Shown here: in pieces, positions 1 through 11,252 of the stretch
How the letters are laid out: each line of letters starts with the position of its first letter
How positions within the stretch are numbered: the first letter of the stretch is position 1
DNA from: Sclerotiophoma versabilis
Lineage: Eukaryota; Ascomycota; Dothideomycetes; Pleosporales; Didymellaceae
NCBI GenBank assembly: GCA_012274445.1
Contig: JAAROD010000015.1
Coordinates: 1,116,001 to 1,180,000 of the forward strand
Reading direction: 5' to 3'
DNA: 64,000 nucleotides
The notes under the pieces: generated by a model
Told to the model about the DNA's origin: nothing
The model's input: only the letters and a program-made list of their open reading frames with translations
Database searches by the model: none
Position numbers and translations under genes: made by a program

Positions 1-141
1 GGCTAGCTCCGAGGTCGGCAGTTGCGCCATTGCCAAAATTTAGACTTATCGATAAGGAAGGGGCCAGGGGTCAGGGTCCAGCCGGATGGGTCTCCGCATC
101 CAGCGCGACAACAAACACCAGTGACACCACAGAGTACGGAG

Positions 142-1088
142 ATGGACAACCTCACACCGTCTGATCTTTTTTCGCCCTCAAAAGCCCGGCAACAGCGCGC
201 AAGAGCTCAGGACTGGGCACATATTGACTCATGGCTGTCATATAAGTATGCCGGGCGCACAGTGCCTGCATTTGAGCGCAATGAGGAGACGCTCAAGGTG
301 CTACGCGAGTTGTCGATGGCGAATGAGCGGGCAGATGAGGAGCGTGCAATAATGGAGCGTGTAGAGCGGGAAGCCTTGAAAGAGCTGGATGAGGTATGAG
401 GCCTGCACAACTCCCTTGCACCCCAACGTAGGCACTCACCAGGTAGGTCACCACCAACCCCAGCGACGCTCATATTCTGTCCGCGCTCCGCGCACACCTC
501 ACGCCCGAGGGCGCGACTGCCCTTACCGCACTCGCATCGACAACCATCGCCCTCGCAACGCCAACACCAGACCCGCAGACCCTCGCCCACGCCCTGATCT
601 CATACACCACTACAACGCAGAACCTCACCAACCAACTCACCCACATCCAAACCCTCCAGCAATATCTCTCGAAACAGCACGCCATTCTGCGCGCTCAACT
701 CAATGAACTCCGGATCGACCCTTCGTTCTCTGTACCTTCGTCCTTACAGCGCCAGACAATCGAACAGACTCGACAGACTAAGCACCTCCGGTCCAAGATT
801 CGGGAAGCAGAGTCACAACTTTCCTCCCTTCAGTCTAGCCATGCGCGCGCTATGACACCAGGCTCGAAGAACATAGCTTCTGCGGAGGCGATAACCGAGA
901 TGCTGGAGCAGCAGCGCGCGTTGGAAGAACTGAGAGAAAGGGTTGAGGCGTTGGAAGGGGAGGTTGAGGAGTTTGGCAGACTACCAGCTGATCTGGCAGC
1001 TGCAAGGAAGGAGGTAGGTCGATTAGAAGTCAAGTGCGATGAAGTGAGAAGGAGAAGAGATGAATTGTTTGAAGGGCTGGTAGGGTGA
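142..1088 (+). CDS. HAUS1: HAUS augmin-like complex subunit 1
   Basis: Exons 142..393 and 447..1088 give about 297 residues. The 53-base intron has GTATGA donor, CTCAC branch-like site and TAG acceptor, and joins in phase 0. Augmin binds existing microtubules and recruits gamma-tubulin to nucleate branches in the spindle. The N-terminus, with its 'LFSPSKARQQ' stretch, a Trp-rich segment and 'FERNEETL', followed by 'ALRAHLTPEG' in exon 2 and a long C-terminal coiled coil (about residues 160-295), matches my memory of fungal HAUS1 proteins. The ATG at 142 is chosen because upstream codons look like leader. The AG at 446 is preferred over the AG at 431, which would lead straight into a stop codon. 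Any other coiled-coil protein is the main alternative. Confidence 0.75.
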
Positions 1089-1727
1089 CAATGCCCAGTT
1101 GAGGAGAGAGGGCCGTTTTCCTAAAAGAGTTGTAATGTGTTTGTGACCAAATCTCAAGGTACCCTCAGTGAAACACCTCACCAAGTATGCTATTGAGTCC
1201 ATAATCGTCTTCAGCGTCCACCTGACCCACGACGATTGCGCCCTTATCCTGAGAACCAAGGGTGTTCGAATAGTGATTCTGCTGAAGGTCATCTGAACCA
1301 TACCACTTGCCTGCACCTTTCCAGTCTCGCATGATGAATTCCGGGAGCCGTCCTATCTTGTCGTTGATTTGGACGAAGTGGTCATCTTCTGCTTTGTCTT
1401 CATCGCAGCCGAACGTGCTTGCCGCGAACATCAGCAATCAGGCCACCTAGCGATGCTTTGGACAGGTGCGTCAGGATAGCAGCCTTAGTGCTAACAGTAG
1501 AATGCTTGGCCGACATGATCTTCAGAGCAGCATATTTTAGTTAGTGAGCTAGAGGATCTGGAGGAGCTCTACGTGAGATTGCCGTGGTCAGGATTACAAG
1601 TCTGGAGGTTCAAGTCCGTACAGTTTGAAAGGATTGATTGATGGCCTCCACCTTTTGCTTGTTCAAGTGATGTCAAACGCCTTCGCTATGCAAAATATCG
1701 TGCTTCGTCCTTATTCAGAGCGAAGCC
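1089..1727. other. Intergenic stretch around doubtful small ORF
   Basis: Between HAUS1 (+) and the ELYS-like gene (-), which converge here. Apart from the doubtful ORF at 1165-1431 I see no gene. A B-box-like sequence near 1603-1615 does not fold into a tRNA. Confidence 0.5.
1165..1431 (-). CDS. Small hypothetical protein, uncertain
   Basis: An open frame of 89 codons runs from ATG at 1431 to the stop at 1165. The peptide is acidic, with a Trp/Tyr/Asp-rich middle. No family is recognised. An alternative model starts at ATG 1516 in another frame and splices with a weak GTGGCC donor into the same downstream frame just after the Cys-rich start. It may be the last exon of a decayed gene, because nothing upstream extends it. 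Treat as doubtful. Confidence 0.25.
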   Translation of the reverse strand: MFAASTFGCDEDKAEDDHFVQINDKIGRLPEFIMRDWKGAGKWYGSDDLQQNHYSNTLGSQDKGAIVVGQVDAEDDYGLNSILGEVFH

Positions 1728-2784
1728 TCAGAAGACGAACCCGTCTTCCTGGGACCTTGGACCCAGTCCCTTCTTGGCGCCATCCTTGAGGGAGTCCCAA
1801 TTCACACCGTCTGCCCTACGACCCCGCGTATTTTGATCTTCGACTACATCTGTAAGCCTACCCATAGCGATCCTGCGCATCATAACCGTATCCTCTGCAT
1901 TGCGGAACGACCTGCCCTTGCCTTCAGTCAAGAACTTTGCAATGAAGTCCTCCTCCTCGTCGCTGAAAGGCAAGCTGATCAACTCAATGGCCTTGTCCTC
2001 CCTTGTGTATAACTCATCACCGACGCCGTTGTTCCACACACTCTTCTCTAGGGTCTGCTCGATCAAAATTTCAAGAAGCGGCTTTTGCTCATACTCAGGG
2101 CGAGTTTGGATCCAGTAGTATGTCTCCGTAACATTGCGAGCCGAGAGGTACTTGGCAAACTCGTTCCTGACCTTCTGGTCCTCGAGTGGTGGCTTGACGC
2201 AGTTGTAGTACGCCAATGGTAACACCTCGTCTTGCTCGCCCTTTTGTACATTTACTCTGTTCAGCTTCTCCCTGCCCTTCAGCAACGTAAGCATGATCTC
2301 GTCTGGGAACGTTGGTATTATGCTGGGGTGTGTAAGGTTGCCAACCGCGGTTGCGAACTCGAGGCGGTCGAGAGCCCATAGTCCTTCAATGAAGGTCCAG
2401 AAACGTTTCTCAAGGTGTACGTCGCGGGCGAATGCAGTCGCAAGCTCGTCATCTTCGTGGTGTTGCGGCGACAAGTCTTTGAGAAGATAGAAGATCAAGC
2501 AATGCTTGTTGTGCAGTGTGGTTTCGGAGGAGACGATGCGCTGGTGGAGGTCATGGAGCTGTTGTGGTGTCTTGGGAGGATAGGCTTTGCGTCCTGACTC
2601 TTGTCATTAAACCAAAACTTATGTTGCTCTCGCGGCGCATACCCTTGATCTTCAGCAGCTCTAGTAGGCGTTCAAAGAATGTCTGTCCACCGAGCGCATG
2701 CTGGTACTCTTGAATCTGCTGTACCAAGCCATCGGTGTAGTTTAGGCCTTGAAAGACCGCGTTAAAATCTTCAACGTCAAGCAT
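1728..2784 (-). CDS. ELYS-like domain nuclear pore assembly protein
   Basis: Exons complement(2643..2784) and complement(1728..2584) give about 332 residues. The intron (2585-2642) has donor GTATGC and acceptor AAAG and restores the frame as I-K-A-Y-P-P-K. The protein starts 'MLDVEDFNAVF' and continues with an 'LGG..FFERLLELL' helix and 'RIVSS..LHNKHCLIFYLL'. This is the pattern of fungal ELYS-like proteins, the short relatives of animal ELYS/MEL-28 and S. pombe Ely5, which associate with the Nup107-Nup160 outer-ring complex. The body is alpha-helical and the C-terminus is charged and probably flexible. The start at 2784 is the first ATG compatible with the domain. Role at the pore is from family knowledge. 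Confidence 0.75.
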
Positions 2785-3268
2785 TGCGATCAATTGGTCT
2801 GGGTGAAGTGGGAGACGTGGGGTAGCTTGGTTGGCGCACTGCGGTTGCTGTTGACGCGCTTGTTTCTCGCGGTAGTGACGATCCACTAGCGCGGCATGCA
2901 CACCCTCGAGACAAACGGATGTGAATCGGTCAGATCTGCAAGGGAAACAATGGTAGAAAAGCGGACATTCAATGAAGTGGACCGTTGAACCACATGCAAG
3001 CAGGGTCTTGATGTGGTTGTGTATAGATTGATTATGTGTGATGCTTTTGGTCGCTATAATACATGCGCCGATATATACAAAAGCGCTGGTATCAATACAT
3101 GTAAGGTCATAGGCCGCTCTTTGCCCCGAGTCACCAATAACGCCGTGAAATACCATGCTATCGCCATGCAAAATGAGTTGACTCAACCTCCAGGCCCCGA
3201 ACGGATGAGTGTGCCAAGTCTAAAGTATTTGCAAAGGCCTCCTACCGTGTGCATCTCTCTTTACAATC
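2785..3268. other. Intergenic, promoter side of ELYS-like gene
   Basis: 484 bases between the ELYS-like start and the end of the carrier gene, both on the minus strand. It should hold the promoter of the former and the 3' end of the latter. ORFs here look random. Confidence 0.5.
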
Positions 3269-4655
3269 CTAAGATCGTTCCAAATGCTTACGCTCGTTCG
3301 CATCGTTGAAGATCTTCTTACCCAGCTCGTAGCAGCTGATCATGATTGCACATGCAGGAGCAATCTTCAGTGATCGAGCAGCCCATCCTCTAAAAAGTCC
3401 CGACATACCTTGCTCTTTGTAGATGTGCATAAGAAAGCGAGGCATCGACTGGTCCTCTGGTCGTATTGTGTCTGCGACGTCTCTGGCAGCCTTCCCGGCA
3501 TGTCGTACAATCTGCTGCCGTGTTTTACCAACATCGAAAGGGGTAGTGACGAATGCTGCAACTCCACCTGAGGCAGCACCGGCGAGGAAGCTGTCGATGA
3601 TGGTGTCTCTGGGGTTTTCTCGACTCCTTGACCGGCTGCGTCGCTGAATCTTTTCCTCGCCGCGACCAATGCGGAATTCGAAACCATCGTTCCTGGCTTC
3701 CAGTCGACCTCGTGCATCTGTAAGAGCGTTTCGTGTCGCTTCGTAACCCCACCAGTAGATAGCGGAAAAGGGAACGTCGCGCCACAAAGTCAATGTAAGA
3801 CCGCGCCAAAGGCTCAGAACGCCTTGTGAGCCCACCATTTCCCTCACGCCGTCCATCGTCTCGCGAAAATGGCCTGCGGCGGAAGCTGTGTGGTTTGCTG
3901 CCTGCATCCTCGTCCTGAACATCTCAATGGGGCTCACAGTGACGGCAGCCAGTGTACGGGCTGTTGCGCCAGCCACCAACGGTATGTACGCATCTGGCAC
4001 GGTCGAGCGGAAGGGCGAAGCTTGTGCAGTGCGGAGCCAGTCGTAACCAGCAAAGTAGATGACGTTCGCCGGCACTGCCATGACCAGAGTTGGTGACAGT
4101 CCCCGCCACAAGGTCCTTGGCCCTTCATTCTGTGCGATCTTTCGCAGTCCATCCCAAGTGCTGTTGATGGTTCTCCGTTCAACCTCCTCGACAGCGCAGT
4201 TCAGATCTGCCGGGTTAATGGACGACATGGTTGGTCCGGCTACGCAGAAGGGCGCCTTGTTGTTCATCCAGAACACCTCCCTGCAGCAAGCCGAGATCCC
4301 CATGTTCGGTGGCATATCACGGAACTGAGTGAGCGTGGAGCCATTGAACCCGCGTGGCCTATGTGACGATGCTTTCTGTGGGGTTTCTTGCGATTGCAGG
4401 CGGACGCGGACGACATCGAGAGGCGTGACTGTTCTACGTCAGTAAGGGTCCAGGAACATGGGCAGGCGGACACCGTGTAGGACAGAGCGACATGATGCTA
4501 CGCAGCGAGTTCAGACGGAAAAAGGACATTGACTTACCAAGCAGCGATGTCAAAATACTCCCAGACACGGCCGAGAGCATCTTTTGTGAGAGCGACACCT
4601 CGTCCGCGCCTTGGATGACGTCCACATCCTCGGCCCGCTGTGTGGCCGTCGCCAT
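3269..4655 (-). CDS. MTM1: Mitochondrial carrier, Mtm1/SLC25A39-40 type
   Basis: Exons complement(4538..4655) and complement(3269..4428) give about 425 residues. Donor is GTAAGT and acceptor ACAG; the join makes 'SLLVTPLDVVRVR'. Three mitochondrial carrier repeats are visible, with P-x-[DE]-x-x-[RK] signatures 'TPLDVVR', 'SPIEMFR' and 'TPFDVGK'. The first repeat carries the loop containing 'CCREVFW', as in Mtm1/SLC25A39. This subfamily sits in the inner mitochondrial membrane; animal SLC25A39 imports glutathione and yeast Mtm1 affects Mn/Fe and Sod2 activation. An insert rich in Arg/Ser ('RRSRSRSRENPRD') lies between repeats two and three. The gene diverges from the F-box gene at 5150. Subfamily assignment is good; substrate is inferred. 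Confidence 0.85.
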
Positions 4656-5149
4656 CTCTACAGCTGGGTGCAGTGGGTGGATGTGTTACCTCGAGTCGAA
4701 ACGAGGCGTGCAGGGAGAGTCGCAAGGGCGCAGAAAGGCGGACGTGTTCATTCTCCACGGGCGGTGCTAAAGTGGTGACGCTGTGCTAAAGGGCGGCGAC
4801 GGCGGTGATGCAGATGGTTCTAGCTCCTCTCCAGTAAAATGTCAACCACAATCGGACTAATCGGAGTAATGTGGGGCTGCAGGGGCGGCTTATCAGATGC
4901 ACTCGCATCCAGAACGCGTCTGTGGCGCGCTTTGCGGCCGTCGTCATCGCTGTGCCTATCAACCTCAATGTATCGCTGATTCTCCGCGCAACGCCCACTT
5001 AGACAGACAGTCACACGCCCTGTAGATATGTATACCTGTTAGACCTTTGAAGCCCCCGCACTGTAGTATACCCACTTCCCCTGCAAGTGGAAACAGCGAT
5101 ATCGGACTGCGCGCTTAGAACCGGGACGCCACATCTGGACATTGCAACC
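4656..5149. other. Divergent promoter region, carrier / F-box gene
   Basis: 494 bases between two genes that are read away from each other. No convincing ORF. Promoter and leader sequences of both genes are expected here; I can point to no specific motif. Confidence 0.5.
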
Positions 5150-6850
5150 ATGGATCCCAAGAACGATGCCACGAGCACTGAGGCTGAACTCGAGTCTTTC
5201 CGCCGGAGATGGAGGGAAGAAGTCTCGGCCCGCGCCAAGGGTAAGGCGCCTGTAGCATCTGCAGCGCCAGCGAGAACTGCAGGTCCCTCAGCCAGCAAGC
5301 CCCACGAACCCAAGGGTGAGGCGCCAGACGCAGCATCTCATTCCCATGCACGCCAGCGAAGTGTAGAAGAAACAGATGAAGTCATTCCGTATGCTCATCA
5401 AGATCTGGGCGCAAAGCAACATGGTCGAAGGCTGGATGAAACCAGCGCTCAAACCGCTGCTATTGCGTCAGCAAGCAAAGAACCAAAGACGGCCTTAGAC
5501 CATTACGAGAAAGCTGTAGAACGTGAAACCCAAGGAAATTTGGGAGATAGTGTGAGACTGTACAGGAAAGCTTTCAAGGTACGTGACTGTGTATCAAGTC
5601 TGTAGCCTCGACCTTACACTTCCTAGCTCGACGACGGCGTGCACGAAAAGTACAAAGCAAAGCACTTCCCACCCTCCTTCTTCAAGAACAGGCCCAAGCC
5701 TCAACCGCAAGAGCCTAGCGCCTTTGCAGCAGATACAGCACCGGCAACAGCACCTAAGCCACAAGATCCCAACCCCTCCAATGCGCCGGCAACAGTACCC
5801 AATACCGCCCACCACTCCCTACATGGTCTCTCGCCTTCCCTACAGACGCTACTTGCCGGGTTCTCTACCTTGTCGATCTCGGGAGAGCCACCGCCAACGG
5901 ATCTGTCTCCAGCCCCACCATGTCCCATTGCTGCTGTCCCAGACGAAATACTTGTACAAGTACTGGAGCACCTGGCTGTGCAAGACCTTGCAGCATTTGT
6001 TCGTCTGGCACAAGTTTGCAAGCGCCTTGCATACCTTGTCAACACCGAGGATCAAGTCTGGAAACGACTGGCCTTGGGAAAAGAGTACGGCTTCGCAGCT
6101 ATGCACTACTCCTACACCTGCCAGATCGATGGCCGACCGCTTGGCGATGACGGTGAAGGTGGCTTCATTCTAGGTGACAGCTCTGACACCGAGGATACTG
6201 CCCCTACAACCCCTCCATCTCCAGTAGTCATCACACAAATGCTCGTCCCATCACCCTATCCCACATACCGCGCCCTCTTCCATCGGCGTCCCCGTATTCG
6301 CTTCAATGGCTGCTACATCAGCACGGTCAACTACCAGCGCGCCGGTGCAGCCAGCACAATGAGCTTGACATGGGGTTCGCCGATTCACATCGTTACATAC
6401 TACCGCTATCTCCGCTTCCTCCGTGACGGAACATGCATCTCGCTCCTCACAACATCCGAACCAGCCGACGTGGTACCCTACCTGTGCATTGAGCACATGC
6501 ATAAGAACCATGGCAACCTCCCCTCTGCACCGATGAAGGACGCACTATTGGGCCGTTGGCGACTCAGCGGACCTGAAGTACCCGAAATTGCGGACGGAGA
6601 GAAGGAAGGCACGTTGATCATCGAGACCGCAGGCGCAACGCCCAAGTACTTCAACAAAATGGTTTTGAGTTTGAGCAGCGCGGGACGCCACACCAAGAAC
6701 AACAAATTGACCTGGCAAGGCTACTGGAGCTATAACCGCCTGACAGACGACTGGGGTGAGTTCGGACTCAAGAATGACAGAGCATTCTATTGGAGCAGGG
6801 TAAAGAGTTACGGCATGAGCTGGAACGAAGGGGGGCGGAAGGACATGTAA
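5150..6850 (+). CDS. F-box protein, FBXO9/Hrt3/Pof7 type
   Basis: Exons 5150..5578 and 5627..6850, 550 residues. Donor GTACGT, acceptor TAG, phase 0. The N-terminal third is low complexity. A TPR-like helix pair ('ALDHYEKAVERETQGNLGDS', about 120-150) spans the intron. The F-box starts near residue 247 ('VPDEILVQVLEHL...VCKRLAYLV...VWKRL'). The C-terminal half holds the conserved Hrt3/FBXO9 region with 'RIRFNGCYIS', 'VTYYRYLRF' and 'GRWRL'. Such proteins are substrate adaptors of SCF ubiquitin ligases; human FBXO9 acts in TOR-related turnover and yeast Hrt3 is its relative. The order TPR-like, F-box, C-terminal domain is the family architecture. Confidence 0.85.
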
Positions 6851-7492
6851 AGTTGGCAATTAATGGAAGCAGCTAAGGCCACGCGAATGAAGCCGTATAG
6901 AAGCATACCTTATTACACTGTATATGCTGCTGTTGGCGCGCGTGTTGCCTTTCGCATTTGGTGGAGATGACGTAGAATCAAAACAAACGTTGCCAATTCT
7001 ATACTCCGCACCTGACTCTTTTATTCCATCCCACCCTGTAGCAGTGAGACTGGACACAGAACCTGCTTCACCAGGTTGCAATGGTTTCCAAGAAGTGCAT
7101 GCTTACGCGCCAAGCCGGCCCACGGCCGCTTCCTTATTGTAAGTTCAACCAGTCTTAAACCTGGGCGAGTGCTTGCTTTGCAGATCCGTCAGATGATGAT
7201 GGCAAGGCTGTGTCCGGCTGTGCTTCTCTCGATCTCAATTGAGCGTTCGACCTGGAGGCGATAATAAGGCCGCAGCTTCGTTTCTTTCAGCCCACCCAAG
7301 ACCATACGCGGGCGTTGCAGGACGTAACAACCGTTTTATAGATATGACGATAGCCAAGGCCTTGTGAAAGACAAGGTATCAGTAAGAATGGAGGATATTT
7401 CAGGATAGTATACTGACGAAGTATCTGAGGCTCCTGTTACTTACCTCAATTTCTCGACCACATTACCCAGTACCGATTACAGTTCCTTCGAC
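6851..7492. other. Intergenic region
   Basis: 642 bases upstream of the secreted-protein gene, same strand as both neighbours. Short open frames here have no recognisable content. A TATA-like AT-rich run lies near 7334-7342, about 150 bases before the ATG, but is weak. Confidence 0.4.
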
Positions 7493-8484
7493 ATGTATCC
7501 GTGGACTCTCTCCACCTTTGCACTCGTTAGCGGGCTTGCACTCGCCCAAAACGATACCAATGCCACCAATACTACTATCTGTCCTAGACAAAGAGATATC
7601 GATCAGGCCGCTACCGGATCCATCAACTCCACTGGCAGCGAAGCCCTCACGTGGAACTACACCACAGGACGTGATCGCAACACTGCAAAGCCTTGGTACA
7701 TGTCTGTCCTTGTAAACAACACCGGCGAACCCTTTCGTGACAATGGAGGAACCATCGCGTGGCCTTATCTCAGCGTGCCAAACGATGTGAATGCGAGTGC
7801 TTGTGTGTACTCGTTTGCGTCGCGGAACGCCACATCTACCGGCAGCGGCAGCAGGGACGTCGGCTGTGCTGGCGTGCTGACGAATGGATGCACCGAGTAT
7901 CTACGGAGTTCCATCATGAACCAGGCGGGTATATCTGGCGGTTCAGAAATGAGGTGCAGCCTGCCATCTCTGAGTCCCGACGAGCACAAGCAGAGGGATG
8001 AAGCGTGCGGGGATCTAGGAAACATGGGCTTAGTGTGTGAGTTCTCCACTTGACCTTTCCACGGCGTGCGTCTGACCAAGTGGGCCATCTAGCATATAAA
8101 AATGTCGGCAACGAGACTTGTACCTCCTCAGCTCTGTCCGGCGTTGACCTCCCAGATGACTATGTCACCCGCCTCTTTGGCATCTCTCTGTCTCCGTTTG
8201 ACGCTTCGCCGGGCGCTCGCTGGGACAACTACGCCGACATGGCCTACGATTTGAACGTCGTGCAGTCAACGCCATTCGCTGTTGTAGCTTCATTCAATTC
8301 TGATGGCCAAGTCCAGAGGGACATTCAGTTCGTGTGTGTCACGCCCAACAACACACAACCTGGTAGCAGAGCCGTGGAGAACAAGACTCCTTGGGTAACC
8401 TCGGACGCTAGCGTAGGCTGGAGGGTTGCTCCAGGACTAAGTGTTTTGGCGACTTGTGCAATTAGCTTGTTGCTTGCCCTGTAG
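7493..8484 (+). CDS. Secreted GPI-anchor-type protein, unknown function
   Basis: Exons 7493..8036 and 8093..8484, 311 residues. The intron has a perfect GTGAGT donor and TAG acceptor; the join gives 'LVSYKNVGNETC'. A signal peptide is clear at residues 1-18 (ends 'LALAQ'). Many N-glycosylation sequons follow (NDT, NAT, NTT, NST, NYT, NNT, NAS, NET). Paired cysteines suggest disulfides in an extracellular domain. The C-terminus is a hydrophobic helix ending the protein ('LSVLATCAISLLLAL'), preceded by a Ser/Ala-containing segment, as for a GPI signal. I do not recognise a catalytic family. It is probably a cell-wall or plasma-membrane surface protein; function unknown. Confidence 0.75.
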
Positions 8485-8905
8485 GAGTAGAGATGGATTC
8501 ATCGAAATGAGCGTACTGTCTGGAAGTCTTCCACCAGTGCAAAGCTGTCTTTTCTCTTCACCAGTTACTTATTCTCCGTCCGATCTCGATACCTCGTCTT
8601 CCTGGCTTCATTCTTGTCTTTGGTGACTACTTAGTTGAAATTAGTGGGGGATAGCTTGTTCAAATGTACTGGAGATGCTAGTATCGTTGCCTAAACTTGG
8701 CTTTCGTCAAACACAGAAGGCACTAGAACTTCATCTCAGTACTTTCGGCGAGCTATTGTACAACAGGTATCCTTGACTGTCGGCATCTCTCAGCCATGAC
8801 CAAGGCGCATGCATCCCAGATCACTTCCACCACCAGTCTTATTATGATACTGACTGGGGAAGTATCTCATCCTTGATTGCTAGCAACACGAATCCTACAG
8901 ATAGA
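8485..8905. other. Intergenic, convergent 3' ends
   Basis: 421 bases between the ends of two converging genes. I see nothing but expected 3' untranslated sequence. Confidence 0.5.
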
Positions 8906-10967
8906 CTAATGCGCGCCAATCTCATGGTTCTTGTTCATCCCCTTCCACCTGAAGTATTTGTTGTGGTCACTTCCTGGCTCTTTAAACGGCCAATCCCGGT
9001 ACGCATTCACAAGCTCCTCAATCATCTCACTCGTCACCATTCTAACCCTAAAATGCTTCATGAGCATTCTGCCGCCCTTATCTGGATCCGTCAAGCTGGG
9101 GCAGCTCTCTATGATCTGGCTGAGCCCGTGCTGCATCTTGTTTAAAGCCTCAGGCAAGGGCTGCGATGGGACGGGGAAGAGAGCGTAAATGAAGTCGTGC
9201 ACCCACTCGTAATGGTCTTTCGTCTGGCCCGCGGGACGTGGGTAGGGAGTCGAGGAGATGAGTGCAAGCCGGTTCGGGGGCCAGGCTTCTTCGGGCGACA
9301 TGGTGAGGGGCTCGAACGGGCGGCGGTCCCATTGGATGCGTGGGCATGGCGGGGCGCGTAGGCAAATGCGGTCGTCGACGATGCCTATAGGCACGGCTTT
9401 GTAGTTTGCAGATACGGCGTTGAAGAGTTTATCCCACTGGGCATCCAGCTCTGTGATGTGTTTGAGGAGCTCCTCCTTCTCTGGTGTCCCGTCTTTCATG
9501 CGCAAAGCGCGACATTCGGCGTGGTACAGTTCCTCGCCTATGTCGGCGATATGTTCCATGTGCTCTTTCTTGGCGACCCGGGCACGATCAGCGGATTTCA
9601 TGAGAGAGAAGGCGTGGGCTTCTTCACGGGCAGGATGATTCTCCCTCCCTTTAAAGAAGTTCCCCTGGCGTTTCACTTTGGCATCTTTTGCGTTACCCAT
9701 TGCCTCGAAATCCACATCAGGGTATTTCAGCTGCAAGGCTTTTGCGTCGTCCAGATGTTGAAACTGGGCTTCACTGAGCAGTCCGACGGGAGTGTCCCCT
9801 TCACGGTGTTTCGTCTGGAGATACTCGTGCAGCCAAGTGTAGTTACTCCTACCGGAGCCCTCGGATATTTTTTCAATCTCAGCGGCAATCTTATGTATTT
9901 TGTCCTCGCGATGAGCGGGGAGTGTCATGCCACTTTCTCTTGCTCTCTGCATTGCTCGGACAGTGCTCTCGATTTCGTACTGCGGGTCGCGACCAGGAGC
10001 ACCCCTGCCTGTTCTTCGTGGGCCCCGTGGTGCATTCACAATCATTTCCATGCTCTGGGTCATTTCCATGAGACAGTTGTTCTTGTTGAAGTTCGCCATG
10101 GACTCGGCAATGACGGGTCTGAAGTCGTCTGCTCCCACCCAGAACAGCGTTCGTACACGTCCATAAGCATGGAATTGATCGTTGGTCCTGATGCCTGAAG
10201 AGAACAGATTGTACAGCTGCTTCGCCATCGAGTCGAAACCCATGCCTGGCAGCAGTGGGTCCCACACCAGCATTCCAGTTACCAGAAGAGTAGTATTCAG
10301 TTCTTGTCCGCTCTCGTCCTCGGGGTCGACGCGGGTCTGTTCAGGAAACACACCCTCGTCTATCATCTGTGTGTAATGCTCCAGCTCGTTGGTGTCCTTC
10401 TGCACAAGCTTGTATTTCGAGCCGGGCGCTTGGAGAAGCGGGTCAAGGAACGACTTGAATCGGTCGGGATTCGGTTCCATGAGAACATGACTGCGTGGCT
10501 GGAGGAAGGCGTGCAGCTTCTGCGACCAGAGTCCGGCGCCAGGGTTGATGTCAAGTATGTCACAGCCTTTGTGCATTTCCAGACTCTTCCCGTAGAGCTT
10601 CAGGATGTCATCTGTGGAAAGTGCCCGTCAGTATGCATGTCATGTTGGCCAGCTCTTGCTCCGGACACGACGTACCACATAGGTCAGGACTTACAATCTG
10701 TGGTCGCGCATGACGGTTGGTTGCAGTCTTCTTCTTCTGAAAATAGTTTCCTTTCGACCTCCTCTCGACGAGCTCTTCAGTAGTTGGATGCACCTTGTCG
10801 AGCAATTCAAGCGACAGCGGATACTTCTCAGTCGTCCGGAGCTTCTCTGAGGTCCAGTGGTCTTTCTTGCCAGTCCGCCCCTGCGCTGTCCGATTGGTAA
10901 ACCATCTTGTGCCAGTTCTGTCTAAGTGTGTGCTCAGGCGCGGTAACAACGGGCGTATACGAATCAT
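8906..10967 (-). CDS. Mitochondrial Mtf1 / rRNA dimethylase-like protein
   Basis: Exons complement(10676..10967) and complement(8906..10611), about 665 residues. Donor GTACGT and acceptor CACAG; an alternative GTAAGT donor 18 bases upstream breaks the frame. The N-terminus is basic and Arg-rich without acids ('MIRIRPLLPRLSTHL'), like a mitochondrial presequence; another in-frame ATG lies at 11003. Then 'PQIVSPDLCDDILKLY' and a SAM-binding motif I 'DILDINPGAGLWSQKL' (about 113-128), with 'LMEPNP' as motif II. This is the layout of the KsgA/Dim1/TFB family, to which yeast Mtf1, the mitochondrial RNA polymerase specificity factor, belongs. It is about twice the length of yeast Mtf1, with a long helical C-terminal half. 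Whether it is a transcription factor, a methyltransferase or a mitoribosome protein is not decided by sequence alone. Confidence 0.65.
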
Positions 10968-11252
10968 CAAGGCGGTTGGTGAGTCGCACAGCGCAATCGC
11001 CATCTGCTCGCCACATCAAGACTGCCGCGGCGAAAAGCAGCCTAGTCCACTTTGGGACGACTCGCGCTCACGCGTTTACCAACACGAAATGGCTCGGACG
11101 ATACAGGTCTAAATCATACATGGCCTGTTTTTGGTCCTTCGACTGTTTGTCAACCTCAGTTGACCTGACGATCGCTCGATCCGTAAGGTGGACTTCGCCT
11201 ACGAAACCCACCATGACGCCAGACGAAATGCAACACACTTTTCTCCATCAAC

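Noticed and set aside
1560..1630. B-box-like sequence GGTTCAAGTCC suggesting a tRNA
   Set aside because: T-stem pairing fails at two positions and no A box lies at a proper distance.
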